This document shows positions 1 to 10,359 of a stretch of DNA of 64,000 bases, piece after piece. Origin of the DNA: Cycas panzhihuaensis (taxonomy: Eukaryota; Cycadophyta); assembly GCA_023213395.1 (NCBI GenBank), contig CM041465.1, forward strand, positions 26,543,741-26,607,740, read 5' to 3'. The position numbers were made by a program, and so were the translations under genes. The notes beneath the pieces were generated by a model, which did not search any database, had not been told where the DNA came from, and saw only the letters and a list, made by a program, of their open reading frames with translations. Every line of letters begins with the position of its first letter. Within the stretch, counting starts at the first letter, position 1.

Positions 1-745
1 AGAAGATAAGAAGTTGCAACCTAGACATAGATAGTTGCAACCTAGGAAGTAGATGGTTGTAACCAAGAAGATGGGAAGTTGTAACCTGGACATAGATGAT
101 TGTAACCTAGAAAGTTGACAATTGTGACTAAGAAAGATGAGAGTTATAACCCGAGAAGCAAACGGTTGTATCTGAGGATGCAGATGGTTACAACTAAGAA
201 GATGAAAAGTTGTAACCTAAATATAGATGGTTGTAAATAAGAAAGGCAAGAGTAATAACTAGAGCTATAAATGGCAATAACCAAGAAGATGAGGTTGCAA
301 CTAAGGAGAAGGTAATTGCAACTAAGAAGACTAGATGTTATAACTTGGATGTGGATGGTTATAACTAAGAAGACAAGAAGTTACAACCCTATAAATAGAT
401 TGTTATGATGTAGGATGCAGTCAATTACAACCAAGAAATAGATGGTTACAACTAAGAAGAAAGGAGGTTATAACTTGGGAATCAGATAGTCGTAACCTAG
501 GACATAGATAGTTGTGACTAAGAAGACAAGAAGATGTGACCTCAAAGAAGATGATTACAACCTTGGACATAGATGATTGCAACTAGGCAGACAAATAGTT
601 GCAACATCATATAAGAGGTTATAATCTGAGATATAAATAGTCACAACCAAGACAACAAAAATGCTACTACCAACAGCATAGATGTTGCTACCAAAGAAAT
701 AAAAAATCAAGAAAATAATCTAGCTAGAAAAGAAAATAGTTGCAA
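1..745. repeat. Degenerate tandem array on a GTTGYAAC core
   Basis: The block is built from an imperfect unit of about 21-22 bp holding GTTGCAAC, GTTGTAAC or GTTACAAC. Successive cores start at 13, 34, 56 and 78, and the pattern continues with growing decay to about 740. Between cores the text alternates between forms like AAGAAGATGAGAA and CTAGACATAGATG, so the higher-order unit may be a dimer of about 43 bp. GTTGCAAC is its own reverse complement. No frame is open through the array on either strand, so it is not a coding repeat. It is cut by the window start. Its parent family is unknown to me; it may be a minisatellite or the repetitive interior of a retroelement. Confidence 0.8.
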
Positions 746-1325
746 TTAAGAAAAGTTCCACCTGGATTAAAAGGTAATATGATGAAGAAGCTTTATTTGT
801 TAACCATTGGTTTCTTAGTGTGCTAGTGATTGCTTTGGTCAAAAATTTATGTGCCAAACAAGTTGATTGGTCCATGCATGATTCTTAAGTGTCTCTTGAT
901 AGGTTCCTTGATGTTAAGGGGCTTATGGTATTATGTTATGGTATATTGAAAATATTTCATAATTATAAACAAAGGAAATAGTAATTCTGAAATAAAGGAA
1001 GTATTAAATTACAGGAGGGAAGTTGCAACAAAAAAATTAAATAAAGATAATCATAGCAAAGAATCAATTTATATGAAAATTATGATCTATCTTATAAAAT
1101 ATAGTAATTTAAGAAAATAGAGGGAAAGTTAAATATTTTTTGCTAAGAGAGTTAATGGAATCAAAAAGATATCAAGATGGCTACAACTACTATCAAAAGG
1201 TCACATCAGTAAGGATATATCCACAAAAGGACATGATTTAAGTATTAAGATATAATAACAAGATTAAAAAGAAAATTGTAATAGGAGGTAGTGGGAATAT
1301 TGGTGGTAGATTTTGTTGTGACAAA
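746..1325. other. Unassigned AT-rich sequence left of element A
   Basis: No gene, terminal repeat or recognisable protein remnant was seen here. The sequence is AT-rich with short A tracts. It ends at the target site of element A and resumes at 16182 after removal of A and one TSD. Confidence 0.5.
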
Positions 1326-1330
1326 TGGCC

Positions 1331-1718
1331 TATTAAAAGTTAATGTTTAATGTGTAAGTATCCAAAGTATTTAGGTGAATTCCATATCTAGGAGTCAATA
1401 TTATTTGTGCAAGTAAGTACTCACTAGGTTATTGGTCATCAAGTAGGTGATATATCATTAATTGTATTAGAGCTTATTTGTCCCATATGTAACGCAAGTC
1501 TTCCTACTCTCTCTCACTTATGATCTATAAATAAGTGGTTGATGTAGAGTGGTGTATAGTAAGTCAAAATAGAGTTCATTATAATGTTATCATTATGTTG
1601 TCCTTATGATGTATACATTTTTATATTGAATCAATGATATCATATTATGTTCATAAATTTGTTCTATTGTTCTTGAATATTGAATAATCTTGAATTATTT
1701 CTATTGAATATTTCAACA
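1331..1718 (+). repeat. Element A 5' LTR
   Basis: The LTR aligns base for base in length with the 3' copy at 15789-16176, with scattered substitutions. It ends in TTTCAACA. A possible TATA signal, CTATAAATAAG, lies near 1530. The first dinucleotide has decayed from TG to TA. Confidence 0.92.
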
Positions 1719-1730
1719 TAGTATAAGAGT
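1719..1730 (+). promoter_or_regulatory. Element A primer-binding site (decayed)
   Basis: TAGTATAAGAGT directly follows the LTR and differs at three positions from TGGTATCAGAGC, the common copia site complementary to initiator-Met tRNA. The differences are G-to-A and C-to-A or C-to-T changes. Confidence 0.75.
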
Positions 1731-1958
1731 AGGTTGCTTGCCAAGCATAGCATTGTGCAGGTCCACCATTTTGTTATGCATGTGGAGGTGGCTCTATAGA
1801 GTCTACTGTCAGTTTATGGTTCTGCTTAAAGAGGGTGAAACCCTAAAGCCATTGGTGTTCCAAAGTGTGCCAAGCATTTATGTAATACATAATTATTACC
1901 GAGTAATACTATTCTCTTACCATGTTATGTGAAGAAAGATATAGGCTAGGTTTATCCT

Positions 1959-2360
1959 TGTTAAATTTTAACATGTAAGGCAATCAACTCCAATCATAAT
2001 CAACAAGATCAAGAGATAAAGTATGACTTGTATTAACTCAACATAAGCAATTTACATTAGACACTAATGCATCATAGACTCAACATAAGTCTCAATGATG
2101 ACTTGACACTTATATGCTACTTCAACCACCTTTATATACAACATAGGTGGGAAAACATACAAGAAATGGAACACATGTATGACAATTACCTTTAACTTAA
2201 CGAATGACACTTTACCAACTAATTAACTAATAACCTTCTAACTTTCCATACAATATTATTATAAGGTATGAACCCTAGACCTTAATACTTAGAACTATGA
2301 CTATCAACTCTAAAACATACTTTACTTAGACATATATACATTAAACATTATATTCTAACA
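1959..2360 (-). repeat. Element B 3' LTR
   Basis: This 402-bp LTR matches 11983-12376. On the minus strand it begins TGTTAGAATATAATG and ends TTTAACA. A TATA-like GTATATAAAGG lies within it on the minus strand. It carries about 8 bp more than its partner near the outer end. Confidence 0.92.
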
Positions 2361-2376
2361 CCTCCCCTTAATGTTT
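2361..2376 (-). promoter_or_regulatory. Element B polypurine tract
   Basis: On the minus strand the bases abutting the LTR read ATTAAGGGGAGGTG. This is the usual plus-strand primer tract of copia elements and fixes the element's orientation. Confidence 0.8.
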
Positions 2377-2477
2377 AATGTCGTGACCACAAGTATGCCA
2401 ACTATTATGACACATACTTTTAAGAACTGACATAAACTGACATAGGAGTTGACTTTAAAGTGTTATTTAAATTTCCA

Positions 2478-2798
2478 CTACCTGAGTCTTAGAACTTTCC
2501 TAAAGATGATGCCATAAGTTTTGTATTCAACTGAAATGCTACAAAACTTGTATGTGGTGCATGTTCTCTTATCTCCTACTTCCTGCTTTATAACTCCTCC
2601 TGTATGTTTCAATTGCAGATGTGGTCTCGTTTGATTTTTGTCTCTTGGATTAAATGAGATAACATACAATTTCAACTCTATGAAGAGAAATGAATCTTCC
2701 TTGTTCCTCTTGAAGTCTGCTAGGATAATCAACTTTTTAAACCAATGAGTACTTCCATGAAAGGAAAGGAGGAATAATGTTTCCTTTCCTAACTCCAC
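2478..2798 (-). pseudogene. Unrecognised reading frame in element B, 106 codons
   Basis: An open frame of 106 codons lies between the Cys/His-rich frame and the 3' LTR of element B, in the element's sense direction. It is basic and has no motif I recognise. In position it corresponds to the 3' domain of a copia element, but no integrase, RT or RNase H motif is present. It may be a chance opening in decayed sequence. Confidence 0.3.
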
Positions 2799-2840
2799 CT
2801 ATACATGTTTAGAACCCATAAGATACTTTATTCTTTCTAT

Positions 2841-3251
2841 TCATCCATGACATTCTTTATGCCAAGTATGATGAGAATCTCCATTATGGCTACATGCACA
2901 TATTTCATGATTATAACTACACAAAGATGGAACATCACTATGACATGATTGAATCTCATGATTAAGTAGCCTACCTAAAACATACAATGATCTTGATGGA
3001 CAAGATTTTAAGCATATGATGTACTGGCTATGTTTGTTCTTCCTTTGAATGGGTCTTCCATACTCTTTACAAGGTATGCAAATCATAATTTGGATTCTTT
3101 TAGAAATGAGAACAAAAGATGCAACTGGGTTGAATGTAACCATAGAGAGTTTTCTACATGTGCAAATAGACATATGCCCAGAAATCATTTGAACCCTGGT
3201 AACAAATCTGTCAATACAAATTAAGGTAATGTTACCCATACTTTCTATCAA
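2841..3251 (-). pseudogene. Cys/His-rich reading frame in element B, function unknown
   Basis: This is a 136-codon frame in element B's sense direction, just downstream of the point where element C is inserted. It probably continues the region that follows gag. The C-terminal third is rich in Cys and His (CHSD, CSYNHE, CACSHNGDSHH, WHKECHG), as in a metal-binding domain. The spacing does not fit the standard CX2CX4HX4C knuckle. I do not recognise the family, and being open in a decayed element is weak evidence for function. Confidence 0.4.
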
Positions 3252-3286
3252 GGTACCTACACCTCCATGGTGTACGACCTGTAAAA

Positions 3287-3526
3287 TGTTAGATTAGAAA
3301 GGTCAAAAGCATCAGAGCTTGATGAAGAAAAACAATGAACTCTCTTGATCATTATGAGAGATAGATTACATATTCATATATGAGGAGTCTAATAACCCAT
3401 TAGGGTTTTAGCCTGACTAACATAGAAAGTTACATTTATGTTTACATCACTTAACATTAACTATGATAAGGTGACAATTAGATATAACACATTAATATAT
3501 AAAGGATTAGATGTTATATTCTAACA
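3287..3526 (-). repeat. Element C 3' LTR
   Basis: This 240-bp LTR is terminated by TGTTAG and CTAACA as written on the plus strand. Compared by eye with 8666-8905 it shows about 25 differences, of which all but one are transitions. Confidence 0.95.
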
Positions 3527-3545
3527 TCCCCTCTTAATGTTATAT
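3527..3545 (-). promoter_or_regulatory. Element C polypurine tract
   Basis: On the minus strand the sequence reads TAACATTAAGAGGGGA directly before the LTR, a typical copia polypurine tract. Confidence 0.8.
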
Positions 3546-3559
3546 CCTTTTCTTTTATG

Positions 3560-6500
3560 CCGATCTTATCTTTGAGGTACAGGAATTTCTCCTTAGGAAG
3601 AGGTTTTATAAAGATGTCAGCTAATTATTCTGAATTTGGAGAATAGGATAATTTGACTTCCCCTCTATCTACTTTCTCTTAGTTGAAGTGATGATGAACT
3701 TTAATATGTTTCATTTGAGCATGAAAAAGTAGGTTCTTCATCATTTGAATAGTGCTCTAATTATCATAGTTGATTATGGTTGTAACATTTTGAGAAAACC
3801 ATAGTTCATCCAAAAGATGTCTTAGCTAGATAACCTTACAGGAGGATTGAACTGCTATGTGGTATTCTACTTCAAAAGTAGACAATGATACAGTGGATTA
3901 TTTCTTGGTTCTCCAAGATATAATACCATTTCCTAGGTTGAAATAGTATTCAGAGGTGGATTTATAACTATCAATGTCTCATGCCCAATCTAAGACTGTG
4001 TACCTGGTTAACTGATTTGATCCTTTATTACTGTAATAAATACCATATGTCTTTGTTCCTTATAGGCAATGAAGAATATACTTAGTTACTTTCTAATGTG
4101 ATACCTTTGGGGTAGACATGTACCTTGATATTAGCCCTACTGTGAATGTAATGATTGATCTATTTGAAGTGAGATATATGAGATTTCTAACTAGTTTCCT
4201 ATAATGAGTTTCATTTATAGGTTCCCCATTAGGATTAGTAGTAAGTTTGGTTCCAGAGCACATGGGTGTGAAAGATGGTTTATAGTCTGTCATACTATAT
4301 ATATTGTATACTTACTTTGATATATGAAAATTCTACCCTTTAGCTTAAAATTTATATTCCCAGGTAGTAGTGGATTTCTCCTAGGTCTATCATTTTGAAT
4401 GTTTTGGATAATTAAAGTCATAACAAGTTGATCTAGTTGGTGTTACTCCCGGTGAGTATCAAATCATCTACATATAATACAAGAATGGAGACCTCATATG
4501 CATGTAAATACCAAAGTTAGCTTCTAATTGCTTCATTCCAAGGCTTTGCAAGTAAGAGTCCATCTTTGCATACCATGCCCTAGGAGCCTGTTTTAGTCCA
4601 TAAAGAGTTTTATTAAGTTTGTAGACAAGGTGCTCCTTCCCTTATGTAACATATCCTAGTGGTTGTTCCATGTATACTTCCTCATGAAGGTCTCCATTGA
4701 GAAAGGCTCCTTTGACATCCATTTGATATACTAGCCAATTATTTTATATAGTTAAGGCAATCACTATCCTAAGAGTTATCATTTTACTAACAAGAGCAGA
4801 TGTTTCTTCATAATCTATTCCTTGAGTTTGAGAGTAATCCTTTGCAACAAGTTGGGCCTTGTATTTCTCAATTGAGCTATCATATTTCTCTTTGATTTTA
4901 TACAACCATCTGCATCTGATGATGGATTTTCCTTGAGGAGGAGTTGTGAGATCCTAGGTTCTATTACCATAGATTGATTCTATTTCTTCATTCATTACTT
5001 TTTTCCAATGAGGATCATTTTGGGCTTATTGATATGAGATATTATGTTGAGCAGAGAGCACGTGATGTGTTTGACTTCTAGTTCATTTCCCTTCTTGAAT
5101 GAGATCTAGATTTACTCTGGATTCCTCCACTATTTTCAGGTATCATTTTGGCACTTCCTTTTGCAAGGGGTTTTAAGATTGAATTGAGTTGTTGACAACC
5201 TCATTCTCTTTAAATGAATGGGATCCTGGATTTATATCTTCATCAGAGATACTTATAGTAATGGCTAGTGGAGGTATATTTTTTATTCCATGTTGTTCAC
5301 CTTGATGTACCTCAAAGTAAGTTTGAGTCCAATTTGGTATGATAATATCATCTAATTAAGTAGGGATAGTTGTCCCATCAACTTGGCCTTTGTTAGATGA
5401 TTCATCAAAGTGCATATCCCTATTGGGATAGATGTTGTTGGTTAGAGGATCTTGACATCAATATGCTTTGGATACCTCACTATATCCCACAAGAATATAT
5501 CTCTTATATCTATCATCTAGTTTACTTCTCCTTTTAGTAGGAATGTGCATGTAGATGGTTGATCCAAAGACTCGAATATTTGAGACATCTGGTTTCTATC
5601 CTGACCATGCTTCTTCATGGGTTATATTCTCTAGTGCTTTAGTTGGACTTCTGTTGAGGAGGTATATAGCTATATTGGCTACTTCAACCCAATATTTGTT
5701 GCTTATCCCTTTTTGTTTCAATAGGGAATGAGGCATCTTTGTTATAGTTTTATTTTTTCTCTAAGCTATTCTATTGGATTGTAGAGTGTAGGGGGTTGTA
5801 AATTGTCTTTATATACCATTTTTTTTATAGTATTATGTGAATTCATTAGATATGAATTTTCCACCATTATCGATCCTCAAGTATTTGATGCTACATGCAC
5901 TTTCCTTTTCAACTTTGGCTTTGAAGTTAAGAGAGGTGTCAAATACATAAGATTTTAGTTTGAGAAAATAGATCTAGATCTTTCTAGTATAATCATCTAT
6001 GAAGGTCAAATAATAGTGAGCCCCTTGCATAGATGGGGGAGTGAATGGACCATAAAGATCACTATGAATTAGCTATAATTTACAATGTGCTCTAGTAGTG
6101 CTGGCAGAAAATTATAGTTTATGTTGTTAACATATCATGCATGTGTTACAAATGAAGCTAGATTTTTTAACCCATGGGAGACCATGCACCATATCATGTT
6201 TGCTTAATAAAGATAAAGCATTATAAGATAAATGACCATAACGCAAATGCCAAAGTTTTATATTATCAACATTTTCAATTACATGAAGGGCAGAGTGAAT
6301 TAGTGTGGCAAGAAATATATATAGTCCATTAGTTTTTATGCCCTTACTAATTACTTTGTTCTCTTTATTTTTATCAAAAATGACACATCCATCACTATCA
6401 AATAGGACTTGGAGCTTGTTGTCAGTTAACTAAGATACATATAATAGGTTTTTTGTCATCCCTAGTACATAGAGCACATGACCAAAATTTTTAGCATTTC

Positions 6501-6690
6501 CATCTAGCATGGTAATAAGAATTGTTCCATGTCCTTGTATTGCATGAGTGGTGTCATCACCAAGTTCAACTGAACCATAATTTTGATAAGGACTTATGCT
6601 ACTAAACCAAGTTCACTTATGGATCATGTATCTAGAAGCTCCAGAGTCTATAAACCAATCATCATGACTTTTGTTCTTTACTAGTGAGGT
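3560..6690 (-). pseudogene. Element C pol: protease, integrase, RT and RNase H (dead)
   Basis: On the minus strand, in element order, a protease motif DSGAS is encoded near 6633-6650. GAG-pre-integrase and integrase remnants occupy about 6260-5400. The RT active-site motif YVDD followed by LIL lies at 4453-4482. The RT-to-RNase H connection (ETHYRKLVRNLIYLTSNRS at 4093-4293) and a STFEVEY motif near 3860-3880 mark RNase H. Stops and small shifts interrupt the frame throughout. The domain order with integrase before RT identifies Ty1/copia rather than Ty3/gypsy. Confidence 0.9.
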
Positions 6691-6829
6691 AAGAGTTATT
6701 ACAAATGTGGTCTCTTCTTCTTCTTCTTTAATTGACTTATTTCTATCAGGTTGTCCTATGTGGCTACCTAAAGCTATGATCCCCCTTTTTATATTAGCTT
6801 TGTGGTGATGATAATTGATGGTGTAATGA

Positions 6830-7745
6830 CCAACTTTCCCACAATAATAGTAGATGATTTGGTGACCAAGTCACCCTCCTAAGTATTAAATGGGGGTAAA
6901 GCGAGGAGAATATCATCCTCTACCAAGGATATAATTTGTGGGTCATCTTCTCCCTTGGTCTAATCTGCGAAAATTTCCTCTGTTGGTGGTTCCCCTACCT
7001 CAAATACTTACTCTGGATGAGAATGAATTCTCCAACTCATTTTTAAGTTTAGTTTTAGTCTACTCATGATGGAGAAGTTGACCATAAATAGTAGTGAAGG
7101 AGGGCTATGCAATTTTTATCGTCAACTTATAATATGTAACAAAGTTTTAGAATTGGGTAGGAAGTTTATGGAAGATCAATGAGGTCACCATCTGAATAAT
7201 TCACTCCAACTAACACCAAGTTCTTATGAAGTAGTTTGAATAGTCTAAGAAAGGAGGTGAAGTCTTCTGATTCAAATATCCTTAGGGTAACCATCTGGTT
7301 TTTAAGATTCATGATATAAGCAGTTTTTTTCTAGACATACAATGTCTTTAATGTGGTCCAAGCCTTATAAGGAGTAGTGGCACTGGCTATGTGAGGTAGG
7401 ATATAGTTTTCAACTAACAAAGTTAAGGAGGCAAGTGTAAGGACATTTTGTTCCAAGTACACCTTCTTTTCAGCAGTGCCTACAGCTTTAGGTTTAATGA
7501 TCTGTGTCTAGTCCCAAGCACCTTAAGCCACTAATATAGATCTTATCTTAGTCTTCTATAGTTCATAGTTATCATGAGTGAGTTTTTCAGACTCAAAAAG
7601 TTGAAGAGAGAAAGCCATGAGGAGGTGAGTAATTCTATCAACTCTAGACACGAGATTACCTAGACTCATAGGCCTATCAATAAACCTCTGATAGAGATTC
7701 AAGACAAGTAACTTTGTGGCACTAACCACTAACCACTTCACTGCG
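6830..7745 (-). pseudogene. Element C gag (dead)
   Basis: The frame starts near the opening at 7741 and shows the copia capsid pattern: a TTPYKAW-like stretch followed by a LKTLYV motif and a helix-rich segment. A CCHC knuckle (YYCGKVGHY) at about 6870-6830 ends the domain. Several TAG and TAA codons break it. It is followed directly by the protease region of the same element. Confidence 0.82.
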
Positions 7746-8653
7746 AGACTTCAGTGGTCGATCGGGCTCCCTAATCTAGGGTGGGCTCAAGGTCCTATAA
7801 GGTCCTCCTATATACCTTTTGATATGTGGAGGCTCAAATCCATAAGTGAGTCCTATTTGAGGCCTAGGTATTGGGTCCTTTCAGTTCTCCTCACTTCACA
7901 CATTGGTTCTAAACTCCCAATATGCTTAGCCAAAAATGGTAGATATAATGCAATTATTATAGGCCCCTAGCATAGGGTCTCTATGGCTGAGAATAGGTAG
8001 TTGCCAACTAGTATTCTCTACCCATAGAAAAAGGAGGCAAACACAATAAATATATCTCCTTTTTTTAATATATATTTTTTAAAGAAATGAAGAAGACTAG
8101 AATACTAAGCCAAGAACAAGAAAATATAGTAAGGAAGGTTTTGAGTATTTTCCTAAAAGAAAAAACTACTGTTGGCAGCCATACAGATGGTGGTATGGTT
8201 CAATAAATGAGCCAAAAATTCAACTTTCACGAAATGCTCTGAAAGAGGTATCAAAAGAATAGCCTTGATATGTAGATTCCATATCTATAACTAGTTTTTT
8301 TAATGGACCTCTCAATGAGGAGAAAAAACTAGATGAATCTCCAATGGGCAACTAAGGTTTTTCCACGATTTTATAGATTTGTTCCAAATCTAATAGAGAT
8401 GGCCCTTGAGTTATATATCAATGGAAAGCTTGTATCGAGGGCAGTTGTGAAGATTTGAATAGACTTTAGGGCATCAAGATGGAGAAAGCAAAGTTCAGTC
8501 CTTTGGAGAGAAGTGAAGAGCAAGTCGAGGCAACCCTATCGGTAAATTTTTGTCAAGATCTAAGAACAAAATTTTTTTTACTGTATGAGTGTATAGACAT
8601 GTCTGTACAGTCGTACAAAAATCCTTCTCCAAACAAGATCGAGACCTAAAATG
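7746..8653 (-). other. Element C untranslated leader
   Basis: About 0.9 kb lies between the primer site and the first gag-like frame. No protein remnant was recognised. The short open frames here (for example 8495-8731) show no family resemblance. Confidence 0.6.
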
Positions 8654-8665
8654 GCTCTGATACCA
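8654..8665 (-). promoter_or_regulatory. Element C primer-binding site
   Basis: The minus strand reads TGGTATCAGAGC, a perfect complement of the initiator-Met tRNA 3' region, immediately next to the LTR. Confidence 0.93.
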
Positions 8666-8905
8666 TGTTAGATCAGAAAGACTAGAAGCATCAAAGCTTA
8701 ATGAAGAAAAATAATGAACTCTCTTGATCATTATGAGAGATAAATCACATATCTGTATATGAAGAGTCTAATAACCCATTAGGGTTTCAGCCTGACTAAC
8801 ATAAAAAGTTACATTTATGTTTACATCACTTAATATTAACTATGACAAGGTGATAGTTAGATATAATACATTAATATACAAAAGATTATATATTATATTC
8901 TAACA
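8666..8905 (-). repeat. Element C 5' LTR
   Basis: This is a 240-bp partner of 3287-3526 with the same termini. The flanking TAAAA at 8906-8910 matches 3282-3286. Confidence 0.95.
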
Positions 8906-8910
8906 TAAAA

Positions 8911-9545
8911 GTTGCTCACTTTTGGATCTTTCAATCTCCATTCCTAATGTAGAGTTTCCTATCAACTTGATGAGGCTCAAAGCATTTGATGAAATCATGT
9001 CTTTAGATTACAAATAGTGTTCATCTATCTTATTTCTAGAAATAGGTTCTTTATCTCCTTTATAAGTGACAGATGAATCTGTATGAGAACTGGTCTTACC
9101 AGAACAAATTTGGTTTTCCCTTTTCACTTTCCTCTTCAATTTTTTTTTCTAGTTCTTTGTCTTCCTAATAGCCTTCTACACTTCTTCAGGACCCTTTTCA
9201 TACACTTCCCTTAATACATTACATGCATCTTTAACTGAGTTAGTGTTCTGAAGTGTATAGATAAGAAAGTGATATGAAGGAGGAAGGTTATCTTTGTTGA
9301 AAGTTACAAGCATCACATTAGTAGATACTATATTCTTTCTTCTAAAATTTTCCTCCCCTTCTTCATTAATCCCTGGAGTTCCATCATGAATAGTTCTCCA
9401 TAACCCTTTAATCCTAAAGATATATTCCATTTTTATTTTCCAAATTTAAAAAGTAACTCCAACATATTTAGGCAAAACTATGTTGGTATCTATTACCCAA
9501 AACTCCTTTTTCTCTACTACAAAGGTAATAATTTCACTTAACTCT
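8911..9545 (-). pseudogene. Element B gag-like region
   Basis: On the minus strand the frame runs from about 9545 through an 84-codon open part (9176-9430) to the insertion point of C. The start has the copia gag pattern LPKYVGV..F.IWKIKMEYIF.IKGLW, in which the N-terminal W and the KGLW motif are typical of DUF4219/UBN2-type gag. A stop replaces one codon before IWK. It then reads into a Lys-rich stretch and is broken by C at 8910. The same motif order is found in element A at 14581-14880, so the two elements are related. Confidence 0.78.
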
Positions 9546-10118
9546 ATATTATATGGTTGAGTTGAGCAAAAGAACATTACTCAAAATTTATGACTTAATA
9601 GCCATGACAAGTCAAATAACTCACATACTTTGCCCTATTGTTAATTAATGAATCTCTAGCCTAAAATTGCACTTACATGCACATATAAATCTTCTTATAT
9701 CACCATCATTACCAACAAACAAATTACATTCACAAATCTTGAAGAAATACTCATACAAGTCTTTTGATGGAATAACACTAAAGGGCAATAATATTTAAAA
9801 TGAGAAATTATAAAGGATTAAATTGATAAATCAAATATCAATACCCTAACATACCAATCACACCTCAATATCTTAATTGTGATTAAAAGGGTGAGGTTAC
9901 CTTGATAATTTTGTTGCAGACCTGACGATTTAAATGAAATTTAATTAAGTTCCAAATTTGAGTAAATATAAAGGGGCGTTCATGTCAGAACCCTAAGTGA
10001 GGTGATAGCGGCAAGAATTTTGATTAGTTTACAGGTCAAATTAATCTCTAGGATTAACAAATTGCAAGCTGCTCTTCCTTGATATTAATCTTGTCAAATA
10101 TATACAGATATTTAGTTC
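9546..10118 (-). other. Element B leader, part between gag and RRM fragment
   Basis: AT-rich sequence with no recognised coding remnant. It joins the end of the RRM fragment to the start of gag in element B. Confidence 0.45.
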
Positions 10119-10351
10119 TCAGTCTGTGGTTTGTGGCTCTATCGCATTCATTCCTTTGATGGCATCTCTCATGGATTGCTCGTCACTACAGGTTACAAAT
10201 CCAAACCCATGGGATCTACCATTCTCTTGATCAAATATGATCTTAGATCCCAAAACTTCTCCAAAAGGCCTGAAAGCATATTCTAGACTTCTATCATTGG
10301 TGCCCATGCAAGCCTACCAATGAAACATTGATACCTAACTTCAACTGAAGC
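10119..10351 (-). pseudogene. Fragment of a glycine-rich-type RNA-binding protein gene (RRM), intronless, frameshifted
   Basis: The minus strand encodes the N-terminus and most of one RRM of the plant glycine-rich RNA-binding protein family. The start reads ASVEVRYQCFIGRLAW (RNP2-like CFIGRL), then after a 1-bp loss near 10307 TNDRSLEYAFRPFGEVLGSKI, then the RNP1 octamer HGFGFVTC and SDEQSMRDAIKGMN. After GMN similarity stops and a TGA follows. The initiator ATG is replaced by CCT. Plant genes of this family usually have an intron inside the RRM coding region; none is visible, which suggests a cDNA origin. It lies in element B's leader, in B's sense direction. Whether B transduced it or a retrocopy later inserted into B is not resolved. 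Confidence 0.88.
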
Positions 10352-10359
10352 AGGAGAGA

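Larger units (their letters stand above)
3287..8905 (-). mobile_element. Element C: full-length decayed Ty1/copia element nested in B
   Basis: Two LTRs of exactly 240 bp (3287-3526 and 8666-8905) are flanked by TAAAA (3282-3286 and 8906-8910). A perfect minus-strand initiator-Met primer site is at 8654-8665. A polypurine tract abuts the left LTR. Read right to left the order is leader, gag with one CCHC knuckle, protease, integrase, RT, RNase H, which is the copia order. At 5619 bp it has normal autonomous size, but many in-frame stops make it inactive. Confidence 0.96.

Noticed and set aside
1-745. CRISPR-like array
   Set aside because: Units are degenerate and contiguous, with no constant repeat/unique spacer alternation and no cas genes; the window is plant nuclear DNA.
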